Shown here: positions 15,899 through 26,100 of the stretch, piece by piece
Numbering within the stretch: the first letter of the stretch is position 1
How the letters are laid out: each line of letters opens with the position of its first letter
NCBI GenBank assembly: GCA_009602725.1
Contig: WELB01000083.1
Coordinates: forward strand, 59,830-123,829
Reading direction: 5' to 3'
Origin: Spirogloea muscicola
Lineage: Eukaryota > Streptophyta > Zygnematophyceae > Spirogloeales > Spirogloeaceae
Length of the DNA: 64,000 bases
The notes under the pieces: model-generated
Databases searched by the model: none
Told to the model about the DNA's origin: nothing
What the model saw: only the letters and a program-made list of their open reading frames with translations
Translations under genes and position numbers: made by a program

Positions 15899-17904
15899 TC
15901 AGGACAATTGCCGCTTGTCCTCCGCACTGGGCTCGCTGCTACTGCTCGTGCCTGTGCTGCTCTCAACACTCAGCGTCTTCTGCAGAGGTCGCTCCACGTC
16001 CATGTCCATGCTTCCGCTTCCCTTCACCTCCAGTAGGTCCAAGCCTGAGGCTTCGGCAGCCGCCAGGAGCTTTTGCGCAATATACTCTTTGCCGCTCCTT
16101 TGAGCCTCTTCCAAAGCCGTGTAACCGTGCCTGCATCGCAATCGTGCATGACGTGAAATTTGTAAAGGACAATTCTGAGGAAAGCCAAATCACAACCTGA
16201 GGGTCTGGCCTTCTATACTACTTAACAATCTGCATCCTGTACCATGTGATGCCATATGTCAACACAATCAACCTGCATCCATAAGATGGGAGACGGATGA
16301 AGCTGCCATGCTGCCATGCTGTAAGGGACAATTCTGAGGAAGCCAATTCACAACCTGAAGGTCTGGCCTTCTATACTACTTAGCAATCTGCTTCCTGTAT
16401 CATGTGACGCCATATGTCCCTGCATCCATAAGATGGGAGACGGACGAAGCTCAATGCTCCATACAGCCATTCCAGCAGCGTGTCAGCATTACCTGTCCTT
16501 AGCGAGAAGGTCAGCTCCTGCTTGAAGAAGGAAGTCGACAGCTTCCTCCTGGCCAACCACGGCCGCCACGTGTAGGGGCGTCCGCTGGTCATAGTCCGTT
16601 GTGCTTGGACTCACGCCGGCACCTTCCACTAGTCTCCGTAGGGAGGCAATGTCTCCACTGGCAGCAAATTTGCAAAGCTCGCTCCCAACTTCCTGAAGTC
16701 ACTCACACTTGGACACATTCGGCTTACATGCAGCTACACCTTGATGTCATCAAGCACCTCAGCATCTGCTCATCCCTTCATCCTCACGACTTCAGAGGAC
16801 CTGGGTGTCTCGAAGAAACCTAGGGAACACGCACACTGTGCCCTGATGCAATGCTTCACCACACTGCTAACATCGCTACTTCGCAGAGCAAGAGACATTC
16901 TGAGGGCAGGCGGGTCAAATCTTTACTGCTCCACACAAAGGTCTGAAAGTCTGACAAACTGGAAGGAGCTTCTCACAGCCAAGCTTGTGCTTGCCCCTCG
17001 CTGTCGTAACGTCTGAGCGACGTTCTCATGGCCACCTCTGATGGCGTCGAGTAACGGCGTGGAGCCCATTTCATCTGCAAAACCACACCACCAGCAAAGG
17101 ATGTAATGGCGATCTTGGATTTCGATTTCATCAACAAGCCAGATCTTCCAACCCTATTGCCATATCCAGGCAGCCCGCTAGTATGGCTTGCAAGAGTACA
17201 GACAAGAGGTGTTGAACTCCGGCCACTACAAACAATACAAGTCCACACAGGCATTGTGTGTGCAGTCTCGTGGACTCAATTATGCATCTGGCTCAGATAA
17301 GCCCAGTTGGGATTGCTATCTGATGGTACTCATTGTTACCTCTTTCGTTCACATCTGCACCCCTGTCTACTAGAAGCTTGACTGCCTCTTCATGCCCCCT
17401 TGCGGCAGCCTGGTGCTGCAGGTCCCGCATGATTCAGTGTCAGACACTCAGAACGCCCATCAAAAAGCCCATTCATGCACTGTGCAAGTCGGGGCTAACA
17501 CAATTAATCTGTAAGGGAGCTGTTGGATTATGTCTGCTTGGAAGTATAGCAAGTCTCATTCTGACTTGCTCCCATGCACATGAAACATACAATGGGCGTT
17601 CGTCCATCGAAGTCAGGCTCAGAAGCATTAGCTCCATAGTCTAGTAGGTCCTGAAGCGCTTGCACGTTCCCGCTAGCTGCTCAAGAAAGCCACACAGCTG
17701 AGAATGACTACAAGAGAAACGCCTTACGCCTTGCTCTCTATCCAGGGAACCCTCACTCGTCAGCAAGGTGGACCCACATGGGCACACACGCCGTAAGACA
17801 CAGGAATCACATCCTCACGGCTTCGAGAGCAATCAGCCTAATGGCAAATAATCTCTATCTGCTACTGGCAAGGATTGCGTACCAGCTGCTTCATGCAGGC
17901 CCAT
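15899..17904 (-). CDS. Ankyrin-repeat protein, 6 exons (start provisional)
   Basis: Exons (minus order): 17904-17883, 17676-17591, 17415-17340, 17074-16977, 16692-16493, 16130-15899; all GT..AG and phase compatible, 237 residues if the start is at 17904. The protein is mostly ankyrin repeats, seen as ASGNVQALQDLLDYGAN, then GRTPIHQAAARGHEEAV with KLLVDRGADVN, STPLLDAIRGGHENVAQTL, FAASGDIASLRRLVEGAGV, QRTPLHVAAVVGQEEAVDFL and GYTALEEAQRSGKEYIAQKL. A Ser/Glu/Asp-rich, presumably disordered tail of about 50 residues follows. Ankyrin repeats mediate protein binding; no other domain is visible, so the function is not predicted. The reading frame stays open upstream of 17904 (LQQQQKEGKGFQAPP), so an extra 5' exon is possible. 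A 159-bp tandem duplication lies in the last intron. Confidence 0.85.
16161..16460. repeat. 159-bp tandem duplication in ankyrin-gene intron
   Basis: The stretch beginning TGTAAAGGACAATTCTGAGG at 16161 recurs as TGTAAGGGACAATTCTGAGG at 16320, with the following AACCTGARGGTCTGGCCTTC and CATAAGATGGGAGACGGA blocks also shared. The second copy is slightly shorter because it lacks the CAACACAATCAA segment. Divergence is a few percent, so the duplication is fairly recent. Confidence 0.9.
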
Positions 17905-18030
17905 CTGTATGGATGACTGCGCCGCCAATGAAGGGGGAGCCTGGAAGCCCTTGCCCTCTTTCTGCTGCTGCTGTAATACAGGGGCACTCCGCAGACGCCG
18001 CAGGCGTGAGCAGCAACCACCACCGCTGCT

Positions 18031-18066
18031 AAGCCTAAACCCTACACCCTAAATCCTAAGCCCAAA
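18031..18066. repeat. Short telomere-like (CCCTAAA-type) motif cluster
   Basis: CCTAAACCCTACACCCTAAA and the next CCTAAG units are degenerate versions of the plant-type telomere repeat CCCTAAA. Only about five units are present, between the ankyrin gene and the DOG1-domain gene. A similar, more degenerate run occurs at about 54190-54260. Confidence 0.6.
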
Positions 18067-18495
18067 GGCACTGATAATGTGCTCTCAAGGTGTGAGCTCA
18101 ACAGAGAGGCAGTCTGAGGAGACTCGACTGCTGCAGAAGGTCGAACCTGCTCGGACTGCATCCGTTGCGCACCCAAGCGGCGAATGGAGACGGTCAGCTC
18201 CAAAGCGGCGACCAGGTACTGCGCCCCCTGTCCTTGTGAGAGGTAAGAAGCATCAGTCATGCTGCTGCTAGAACATGGCTCACCTGGCAGAACGACAGCA
18301 CTTCCTATGGTAACTTCCAAACACAATGACACCTTCCGACAATGTACTATTGTCCCCACTGCCATATGCGACCATACACCTGGGAGCAGTTCCGCAGAGA
18401 TTCTCATTCCGATCATCTAGCCTTGCAGGACTGTATCAGCGTCGATGCCAAGTACACCCGGAGCTGACAGCACGCCAGCCCATAGATTGCATCGA

Positions 18496-20186
18496 CTACG
18501 TGCGACAAAGCTGCTGGCCAATGAACTCCACCTGGATGGGCGTCAGAATGTCGAGCATTGCGCGCAGCGTGTTGAGGCGCAGGGTCTCTGCAGCAATCAG
18601 AAGGTCGCGCAGGCCAGCGAGCTTCCGATCCATGGCCTCGTTCAGAGCAGCGAGATCCTGGCCCTCGCTTGGAGGCGACTCCTGCGCCGTCACCTTGGCC
18701 ATGTCCTCGTCGCCCATCAGCATCTGGTGGTCCAGCAACAGCAGCCCGGCCTGCCCATCAGGACCCCCGCTGCAAGCGCTGGCTACGAACGACCAAGGCG
18801 ATCGTCGAAGTCCAGCGTGGTCGCCGGGCGCGTGTTGCAGAGACCAACCTGCAGCACTGAGAGGCGGTTGGAGAGCTCATCCTCCCGCTTCTTTGTGCTC
18901 TTCTGGAGCTCATTGAGCTCGTTGAGCTGCTTGCTGCTGAGCGCTGCCATGGATGGCACGTCCACACCCTCAAGCAGCGAGTTGAGCTCGGCCTCCATCT
19001 GAGTACGCCGTGTTCCGAGAGGCGTCCGGAGGTCAGAAGCCACGCCCTCAGCGTTGCCACCAGCACAAACAGGCTCAAACCATCTCAGAGGCCCCTCTCC
19101 GAATGCCAGTGGACGTGCTCCAGCCTGTTAGTGAGAGTTAGCGGACTAAACCCTTGGCGGCAAAACTAAGTGAAGCCAGTTTGCCGAGAAGGACAGCCTC
19201 CATGCAGGCCACAAGTAGGCCGACGAGAGCAGCGCCGTTCTGACCTGCATGCCCATGAGCGCGTAGGCGAGGACGACAGCTGTCGTGGGGCGCCAGCCGC
19301 TCAGCCAGATGAAGCCCATCTCCAGCGGCGTGCGCCACAGCCCCGCTGCACCACAGGTCGTGGGGGCCAGCCGAACGGTCAGCCGGCCCTTCGCTGGCTC
19401 TCGCGACGGGCGCAGAGCCCGCACAAACGTGCGTGCCAACTGCATCCCGCCTCTGACCACCACAGCCCTCGTGCCGACTGTATCCTGCCTCTGACCACCA
19501 CGGCCTTCGCCGGCCACCGGCGGAGGCACGGCCGCCGCACAGGCTGACCTGCAACGTAGGCCGTGTTCTCGTGCGCAGCCTTGACCTTCTCCTGCTTATA
19601 CATGCGCCAGTGGTCGTACACCCGCTCCACCAGCACCCGGAAGTCATCCTCGTTCACGCCGTTGCCTGCGGCAGCGCCACGCCGGCAGCAGCGACCGCAG
19701 GCTTGCTGAGCAGCCGCATGGCGGGGCAAGAAGGCGCTCCTTTGCCAGTTCGCGCGGCGATAGATTTTGCACGCACTGCCAGCGCTCCGGCTGGTGTCCC
19801 GCTGCGCTCGAGCTGCTGAGGGCCTGGGCCTGCCCCCAACTTGCAGACATGGCCGCCAAGCCTGCGACCGCGATTAAGTCCCGGGCCTGCAGCGCGCCGC
19901 CGGGCGCGACAGGCGCACCGTTTTTGAGCTTCGAGAGCGCCAGCCGCAGATCCCGCAGGTTGCTCTTCTCCTCCTGCGCACGCAGAAGGAAGGCCCGCGC
20001 TCGCCGGCCTGGCGTCAGCCCATCGGTCGGTCATCGCCGCGCCGGGAGCTCCACTCGCTGGCACTCGCTGGCAGCGCCAGTGGGCGGCGGGGGTGCTGCG
20101 GCGGCAGGCGGCGACGGGCGGCGGGGCGAGCGCTCGCGCACCTGGAACCAGCGGGGGTAGAAGTCCTGGAAGCCCGGCGCGGCCAT
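18496..20186 (-). CDS. Stand-alone DOG1-domain protein, 6 exons
   Basis: Exons (minus order): 20186-20142, 19973-19919, 19665-19549, 19345-19245, 18998-18849, 18750-18496; 723 nt, 240 residues, all borders GT..AG and in phase. The DOG1 domain (seed dormancy control; also at the C-terminus of TGA bZIP factors) covers nearly the whole protein. Seen in order: FQDFYPRWFQ (family F..FY..W); VERVYDHWRMYKQEKVKAA; LWRTPLEMGFIWLSGWRPT (family W.TPLE...LW.GGWRPT); LLEGVDVPSMAALSSKQLNE with LNELQKSTKKREDELSNRL; and the C-terminal LRLNTLRAMLDILTPIQVEF (family LR..TL..M..ILT..QA..). There is no bZIP in the gene, so DNA binding is not expected. In land plants DOG1 itself binds haem and PP2C phosphatases; the role here is unknown. 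The exon 2 donor is the least certain border. Confidence 0.88.
19432..19507. repeat. 38-bp minisatellite, two copies, in DOG1-gene intron
   Basis: CGTGCCAACTGCATCCCGCC (19432) recurs as CGTGCCGACTGTATCCTGCC (19470), each followed by TCTGACCACCACRGCCYT. It lies in the intron between exons 3 and 4 of the DOG1-domain gene. Confidence 0.85.
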
Positions 20187-20221
20187 GATCTGGCGGCGGC
20201 GGCGCCGCGCGCGGGGCCCGG

Positions 20222-20700
20222 NNNNNNNNNNNNNNNNNNNNNNNNNNNNNNNNNNNNNNNNNNNNNNNNNNNNNNNNNNNNNNNNNNNNNNNNNNNNNNN
20301 NNNNNNNNNNNNNNNNNNNNNNNNNNNNNNNNNNNNNNNNNNNNNNNNNNNNNNNNNNNNNNNNNNNNNNNNNNNNNNNNNNNNNNNNNNNNNNNNNNNN
20401 NNNNNNNNNNNNNNNNNNNNNNNNNNNNNNNNNNNNNNNNNNNNNNNNNNNNNNNNNNNNNNNNNNNNNNNNNNNNNNNNNNNNNNNNNNNNNNNNNNNN
20501 NNNNNNNNNNNNNNNNNNNNNNNNNNNNNNNNNNNNNNNNNNNNNNNNNNNNNNNNNNNNNNNNNNNNNNNNNNNNNNNNNNNNNNNNNNNNNNNNNNNN
20601 NNNNNNNNNNNNNNNNNNNNNNNNNNNNNNNNNNNNNNNNNNNNNNNNNNNNNNNNNNNNNNNNNNNNNNNNNNNNNNNNNNNNNNNNNNNNNNNNNNNN
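20222..20700. other. Assembly gap (479 N)
   Basis: A run of N begins 36 bases upstream of the DOG1-gene ATG, inside a GC-rich, CGG-repetitive island. The true size and content are unknown; the ORFs that run through it are artefacts. Confidence 0.98.
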
Positions 20701-20779
20701 GGCGGCGGGCGCGGCGGATCCGGGAGGAGATCTGATGCGGGGGGGGGCGGGCGGGGGATTTGGCGGGGGGCCACGCGCG

Positions 20780-22390
20780 CGGCGCCGCCCGCGGCCCAAC
20801 GGGGGGGGGCGCCTCGGAACCCCAACCCCTTTTGGGAAGTGGGCAAGTGCTTCACTTCTGCCACCCACCTCCGGCTGCAGCTTGCAGCAACCGAAATGGA
20901 AAGCACAGAAAGAACGTGGTGCTCCCAAGGGGGCGTGCCTCGTGCCTCTTTCCCTGCAGCGAGCTGCTCAGACCTGATGTTGCTCACTCGTGGGTACTGA
21001 GCTTCCCTCTGCATCGTCCATGTGTTTTGCAGTCTTTTGTGGTGTGGTCCTTTTTCCGGCTCCTCTTTCTTTGGCTTTGGACATTGTTCATTCTTCTTTT
21101 GGCTGGCTTTGCCAGCCCCTCTTCTCCATGGGCGAGCACTTTCTCCCAATGCCTCTTCAGGCCCCGCAGTCGCTGCTTAGCTCGTAGTTTGGCCCCTTCG
21201 AACCTTGTCAATTCTTTTCGGGCTGGCTTCTCACAGCCCTTGCCCCCACGGGGAGAGCCACTTCTTCTTCAGGCCCCGCAGTCGCTGCTTAGCTCGTAGT
21301 TTGGCCCTTTCGAACCTTGTCAATCTTTTCGGGCTGGCTTCTCACAGCCCTTGCCCCCATTGGGAGAGCCACTTCTTCCCAAGGGGGGGCAAGGGCTGTG
21401 TGGAAAGCCAGCCCGACAAGAGCTGACCAAAGGTCGAAGAAAAGCGCGCCCATAGAAAAGAGGGGCTGGCCAAGCCAGCCCAAAAAAGAATGGACAATGT
21501 CCAAAGCCAAAGCAAGAGGAGCCGGAGAAAGGACTACACTACAACACACTGCAGAATACAGAAACGATGCAGAGGAAAGCTCAGTACCCACGAGTGAGCA
21601 ACATCAGGTCTGAGTAGCTCGCTGCAGGGAAAGAGGCGCTCCGCCGAGACCCAGAGGCGGCGGCCATAGCACGGCCTGCGCGCGTATGGACGGCGTGGGC
21701 GAAGGGGCCGCAATGACGCAACGACGGGACAGGAAGCTCCTCCGACAGAAGGGAGACTGGCGCGCCCTGAGAGAAGAGGGGCTAGCAAAGCCAGCCCAGA
21801 AAAGAACTGGACATCGTCCGTTCCTTTTCGAGGAGCAAGCGCGGCTTTGCCAGCCCTTCTCCTCTATGGGCGAGCACTTTCTTCTTTTTGCCAGCCCTTC
21901 TTCTCTATGGGCGAGCACTTTCTTCTGCCAGCCACGCAGCGAGAGGGTGGTTACCACGAGCAAGCCCATCAGAAAGCCCCAGTCAACAGCTGCCAACCAG
22001 ACCAACTGACCGGAAACTCCTTCGGCATCCCCCGCCAGAAAAAGTGGTCACAAGTGAAGACAGACAGCTGTTCCAAGGGGAGGCGATGGCTTTCCCCCCG
22101 GCATGTGCTTTGCTGGGGTCGCCGCCGGGACGAGCGTGGCTAGTACACGGACGGCTGAGGCCTGGCCACGCACAACGCATCGACGCCCTGGTGGGGCACC
22201 AACATCGTCCTCCGCGATGCGCGCAGACACTCGTTCACTTGTTCGGGCTTCGTCCTTCGCCACCACCGCCGCGTGACAAAATTATCTGCCAGCCCTTTCA
22301 TCTTAAGGCAATGGCTGTGAGAGGCCAGCCCAATAGGGCTTTCTCTCAAGAACAGATTTTGGGTGCTCAGTATTGACAGTATGGCACCGT
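20780..22390. mobile_element. LINE fragment cluster
   Basis: A plus-strand copy ends at 20998 with SCSDLMLLTRGY and runs into its 3' UTR, which has the stem-loop GGCTGGCTTTGCCAGCC near 21100. It is followed by two stacked 3' tails of another subfamily (about 21150-21380, each GCCCCGCAGTCGCTGCTTAG ... TTGTCAATTCTTTTCGGGCT). From about 21380 the orientation flips: 21440-21790 (-) is a copy whose C-terminus reads SDLMLLTRGY in one frame, with its 3' UTR. Two further short tails (ATGGGCGAGCACTTTCTTCT) are repeated in tandem at about 21866-21926. Sequence to about 22390 includes diverged pieces (GAGGCCAGCCCAATAGGG). Every copy is 5' truncated. Confidence 0.8.
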
Positions 22391-23117
22391 GGACGGCGTC
22401 GCTGCTCCTGTGGATCGCTAGACGCAGTCAACAACCCTCCTTTCATCTTGAGCCAAGTGTTGCTGGCTTGGCTACGCTGCAAACTTCTCTCTCGCGCCAG
22501 GCAGCACGATAGGGGGTAAACTCAGAAAATACATACGACAGGGTGCTATACTTTCGGATCGCCCTTTATGCCCAGTCAGAAGGCAATTGTGCTCAGCACC
22601 TATTATCTGCCCATGAGGGTGATGCTGGCGAACCACATGCCAGCTGCCAGCTGCTGCAGCGGCTGCAGCGGCAGCTGCCATCTGTGCAAATGCTTGATGG
22701 CAGCTTGGTTGGAGTACTGCCACTTGGGAAGTGACGACACCCAAATCAAGTTGGAGCGCAACGTCAGCCAGACAACCCCCTGCTTGCCTTCATCCTGTTA
22801 CTTACTCCCTGCCCACGGTTGCCAGCACGGTTGCACGGTTGTCAGCACTGTTGGTTGCAACAATATTATGTGGAGCCATTGCCGCCGCGCACCGTGAGCA
22901 TGCTTGTTAGACCTCTCAATCTCTTGCACAACTACTTACACTGTTGCAGCGAAGCCTTCAAATAAATGTCTTCAAGTACATCTTTATGCTAAAATTGGCT
23001 ATTAAAGAATCAGAAGTTCATTGCTAGGCATGGTGACAACCCATGCAGGAGCAACATCACTATAGCAAGCACTTATATTTCTGCACAGTGCACTATAGAC
23101 AAAAGCAGTGCAAGACC
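22391..23117. other. 3' flank of the glycine-rich membrane protein gene
   Basis: No gene was recognised. There are small local duplications (GCTGCAGCGGCTGCAGCGGC near 22656; CACGGTTGCCAGCACGGTTG near 22814). It presumably includes the 3' UTR of the minus-strand gene ending at 23118. Confidence 0.5.
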
Positions 23118-26100
23118 TCATCCGTCCCAGAATTCTCTCTGGTCCGCGCTCAGCAGCGTGCGGTCCTGGACCTCAAGGTTGGCGACGTGGCTATCAATCG
23201 TGCGCGCTTGCAGGCACTTGCAGGCGATCAGCAGTGCTGGAAGGAGGCACCACCCCCACCCATGCTCTGGCCCAGGCCTGCAGCATAGTACGATGACTGC
23301 ATCAGACTGGTTTGCCACAGAACTTGAAGCACAGACAGCATATATATACTATAGCATCCATCATTGTACCTCGTGTCCATTGCCTGCTCAGCTAAGAATT
23401 GCCAATGACGCATGAAGCTGTCACAAGATGGCAACTCAGTACTTGTACAGGGCGAGGTCACCTACTTTTTACATTGGCCCCTCGGCCAGACATCATGCAT
23501 TTTCATGTTTCCTTGGCTGTGAAGATACTTACGGGACAAGCCCAGGAGCAGATTGACCCGTACTCTTATTGCTCTCGTGCTCGGCAAAGCCATATATTAG
23601 TGCCACCAGCTGCAGTCTCAACATCGTCCAAGGCCGCAATAAGTTTAGAAAGTAAGCATGTGCATGTGAGGTTTCTTCATCCCATTGGAGTGCAGAACTT
23701 GCTGCAATGTCAGCCGCCTTAAGGTCACCAAAAGTTGAGCACATGCGAGACAGATTTGGCTTCAGGCAAGCATTGACGGACTTGTGAGCACCACAGAAGA
23801 ACTGCTAAACAGCTCAAGACTATCCAAGGAGAAGGATGAGAGTTGAGGATGTGTATCCGGATTTTCATGGTTTAGGGTATAGGTTTTGACAAGCTTATGT
23901 ACCAGAACTAATTGATCAGAACGGGTTAATTAAGCCAAGCCAATGAACTTAACAGGTCTCCTTATGATATCTCTCTCACAGTAGGACCAAGATACAATCA
24001 AGCCACTCAGGAGGCAGCTGCAGCCATTTTTAGGTGACTTCACCCTGCTCGAAATGGACACACAAAGACAAAGTAGCTTGTGAAGGTCTTCCATTGGACC
24101 CCATCTAAAGTTCTGCTAGTAGCCAATGGAAGGATATCTTGGGGATGGTGGTGATGAATGCTTCAGCGACCGACTTGGTAGAGGTCGGCGGCATAACTGA
24201 GGCAGAAATACTCACAGCATTGACTAAGGAGGTTGCATTCCAGAGGCCATAGAGCCGGCTGAGGCCAGCCGCCCTTTTTGGCGCCAGGCTAAAAAGGGCA
24301 TTTAGGCCGGCGGCTGCGGAGACCAGCGGCGTCAAGGGCAGGATCAGGAAGACGCACAGGAACGCCTCGAGCGAGATGGAGTAGAACTGAAGGAGCGTGA
24401 GGAATGAAAGGCACATGTCTGCCACCAGTAGCAACGACATGGCCAGCCCAACCATGGCCTGCACAGGGCAATCTGCGTGAGTAGATTGCATCCAGAACAA
24501 GGAGTTGAAGCACTACTTCTTAAGTCAATTACCTCACAAAATAATTGTCAAGATTGTAAAGCAGCTGCAGAAGCAGGCAAGCAACATACCAGCGAGTCAC
24601 AGCTACTCACGTCATGGCCCAGGGGGAGAGTGTTGGCAAGGAGCCATCCGAGGAGAAACGTCACATCCCTGGTGTCCTCCAGCTGCTGTACGTTGCCGCT
24701 GTCAATGATGCCGCCGCCCATCCGCCGGCGCACTGCATGCGGGTGTAGCGTATGCGGCCACTGGTGCTCGAGCAGCGGCATCTTCACAACGTTCGGCCTG
24801 CACTCTCACGGCCACGCGGCTGCCGTCACTGCTGCCCACATCCTGGATAGTGAGTGCAGAACAGCCGGCAATACATCTGCAATGACAAGTATCACTGAAC
24901 TTTGACTTGGTGCTGATACTATATAAAGCTTGATGGAACAATGGAGGAATGATGTCCGTACTTGCTTCGGAATCCAGCAGGGCTGGAGTTACCGGAGTCG
25001 ACAGTTTCCACCTTGCTCAGCAACAAACCCAGCTGGTAGTAACCTGATGCCGTAGCCTTGACCATCCAGACAAGAACATGTCAAGCAAGTCCTCATGATG
25101 AGACATGCAGCTGCGGCTTGCGAGAGGCACAAAGTTCGTGTATAAAAATCAACATGAAGGTGATGTGCAATGTACCTGGAACCAGGCCAGGCTGAGCTGC
25201 AAGCCATGCAGAGCAAGAGTCGGCTTGGCATGTGATGATAGCCATGCTATGACCGGCTCCAGCGTGGAGCACAGCAGTCCTCTTCGCACTGTGCGCAGAT
25301 GCACATTCAGACCGCCCACAAAGCGATACCACAAGGTTGCAGGTACCTCCTGAGATGACAGCAAGATCGAGGCGGATGAAGACCTTCATGCAAGGCACTT
25401 ACACAGAGAGTTGCGGGAATGACAATGTCAGCTCATAGTTGGAATATGATGAGATCCAGTCTGTGCACAAGTGGACCTCCACAAGACCTCTGTGAGGAGG
25501 AGCCACTTCCTAGGCTCCTGTGTACCTGGCCAAGGAGGCTAGTGAGGAGGTTATCAGAGTGCAGCTGGTACGGCGCCATATAGGAAGCGTCACCAGCGAA
25601 GACAAGAGCCATCGGGAGGCGGTCCTTCAGGCTCGGAGGCAGGTCGCTGCGCTTCTCATCCCCTCCCAGGAAGACATCGATGTACGCAAGATTTAAGTCT
25701 GGCGTTGCAGAAACCTGCACCAGAATGTCGTAAGCCCAGACACTTATCTGCCTTCCAGTGCAGGCTTTTCATTGCAGTGCCGCAGATTCGTAAAAGACAT
25801 GATGAGGTACAATCGCAGCTGGTCTTCAATCTCTTACGGATGCAGATGACTACTCTAGGCGGAGTCTGGTGGATGGAATAAGGTGGGCTAGCACGTGATG
25901 TACAAGTCACTGGCTGATGTAAGAAATGCAAGCAATTGACTGTGAGCAGCACTGACCTTAAGGCCCTCATACAGAGCCCGAGAGCGGCACGAACGGAGGC
26001 AGGAGTGATCATACTCCGTGTGGACAAAATCGCGGAGCCGCTTCACCTTGTGCCGACGGCTCCACTGCTGCCACGTATATGCCAGAGGCAGTGACAGCAC

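Noticed and set aside
19654-21149. Open reading frames of 270-420 codons on both strands across 20222-20700
   Set aside because: They exist only because the N run contains no stop codons.
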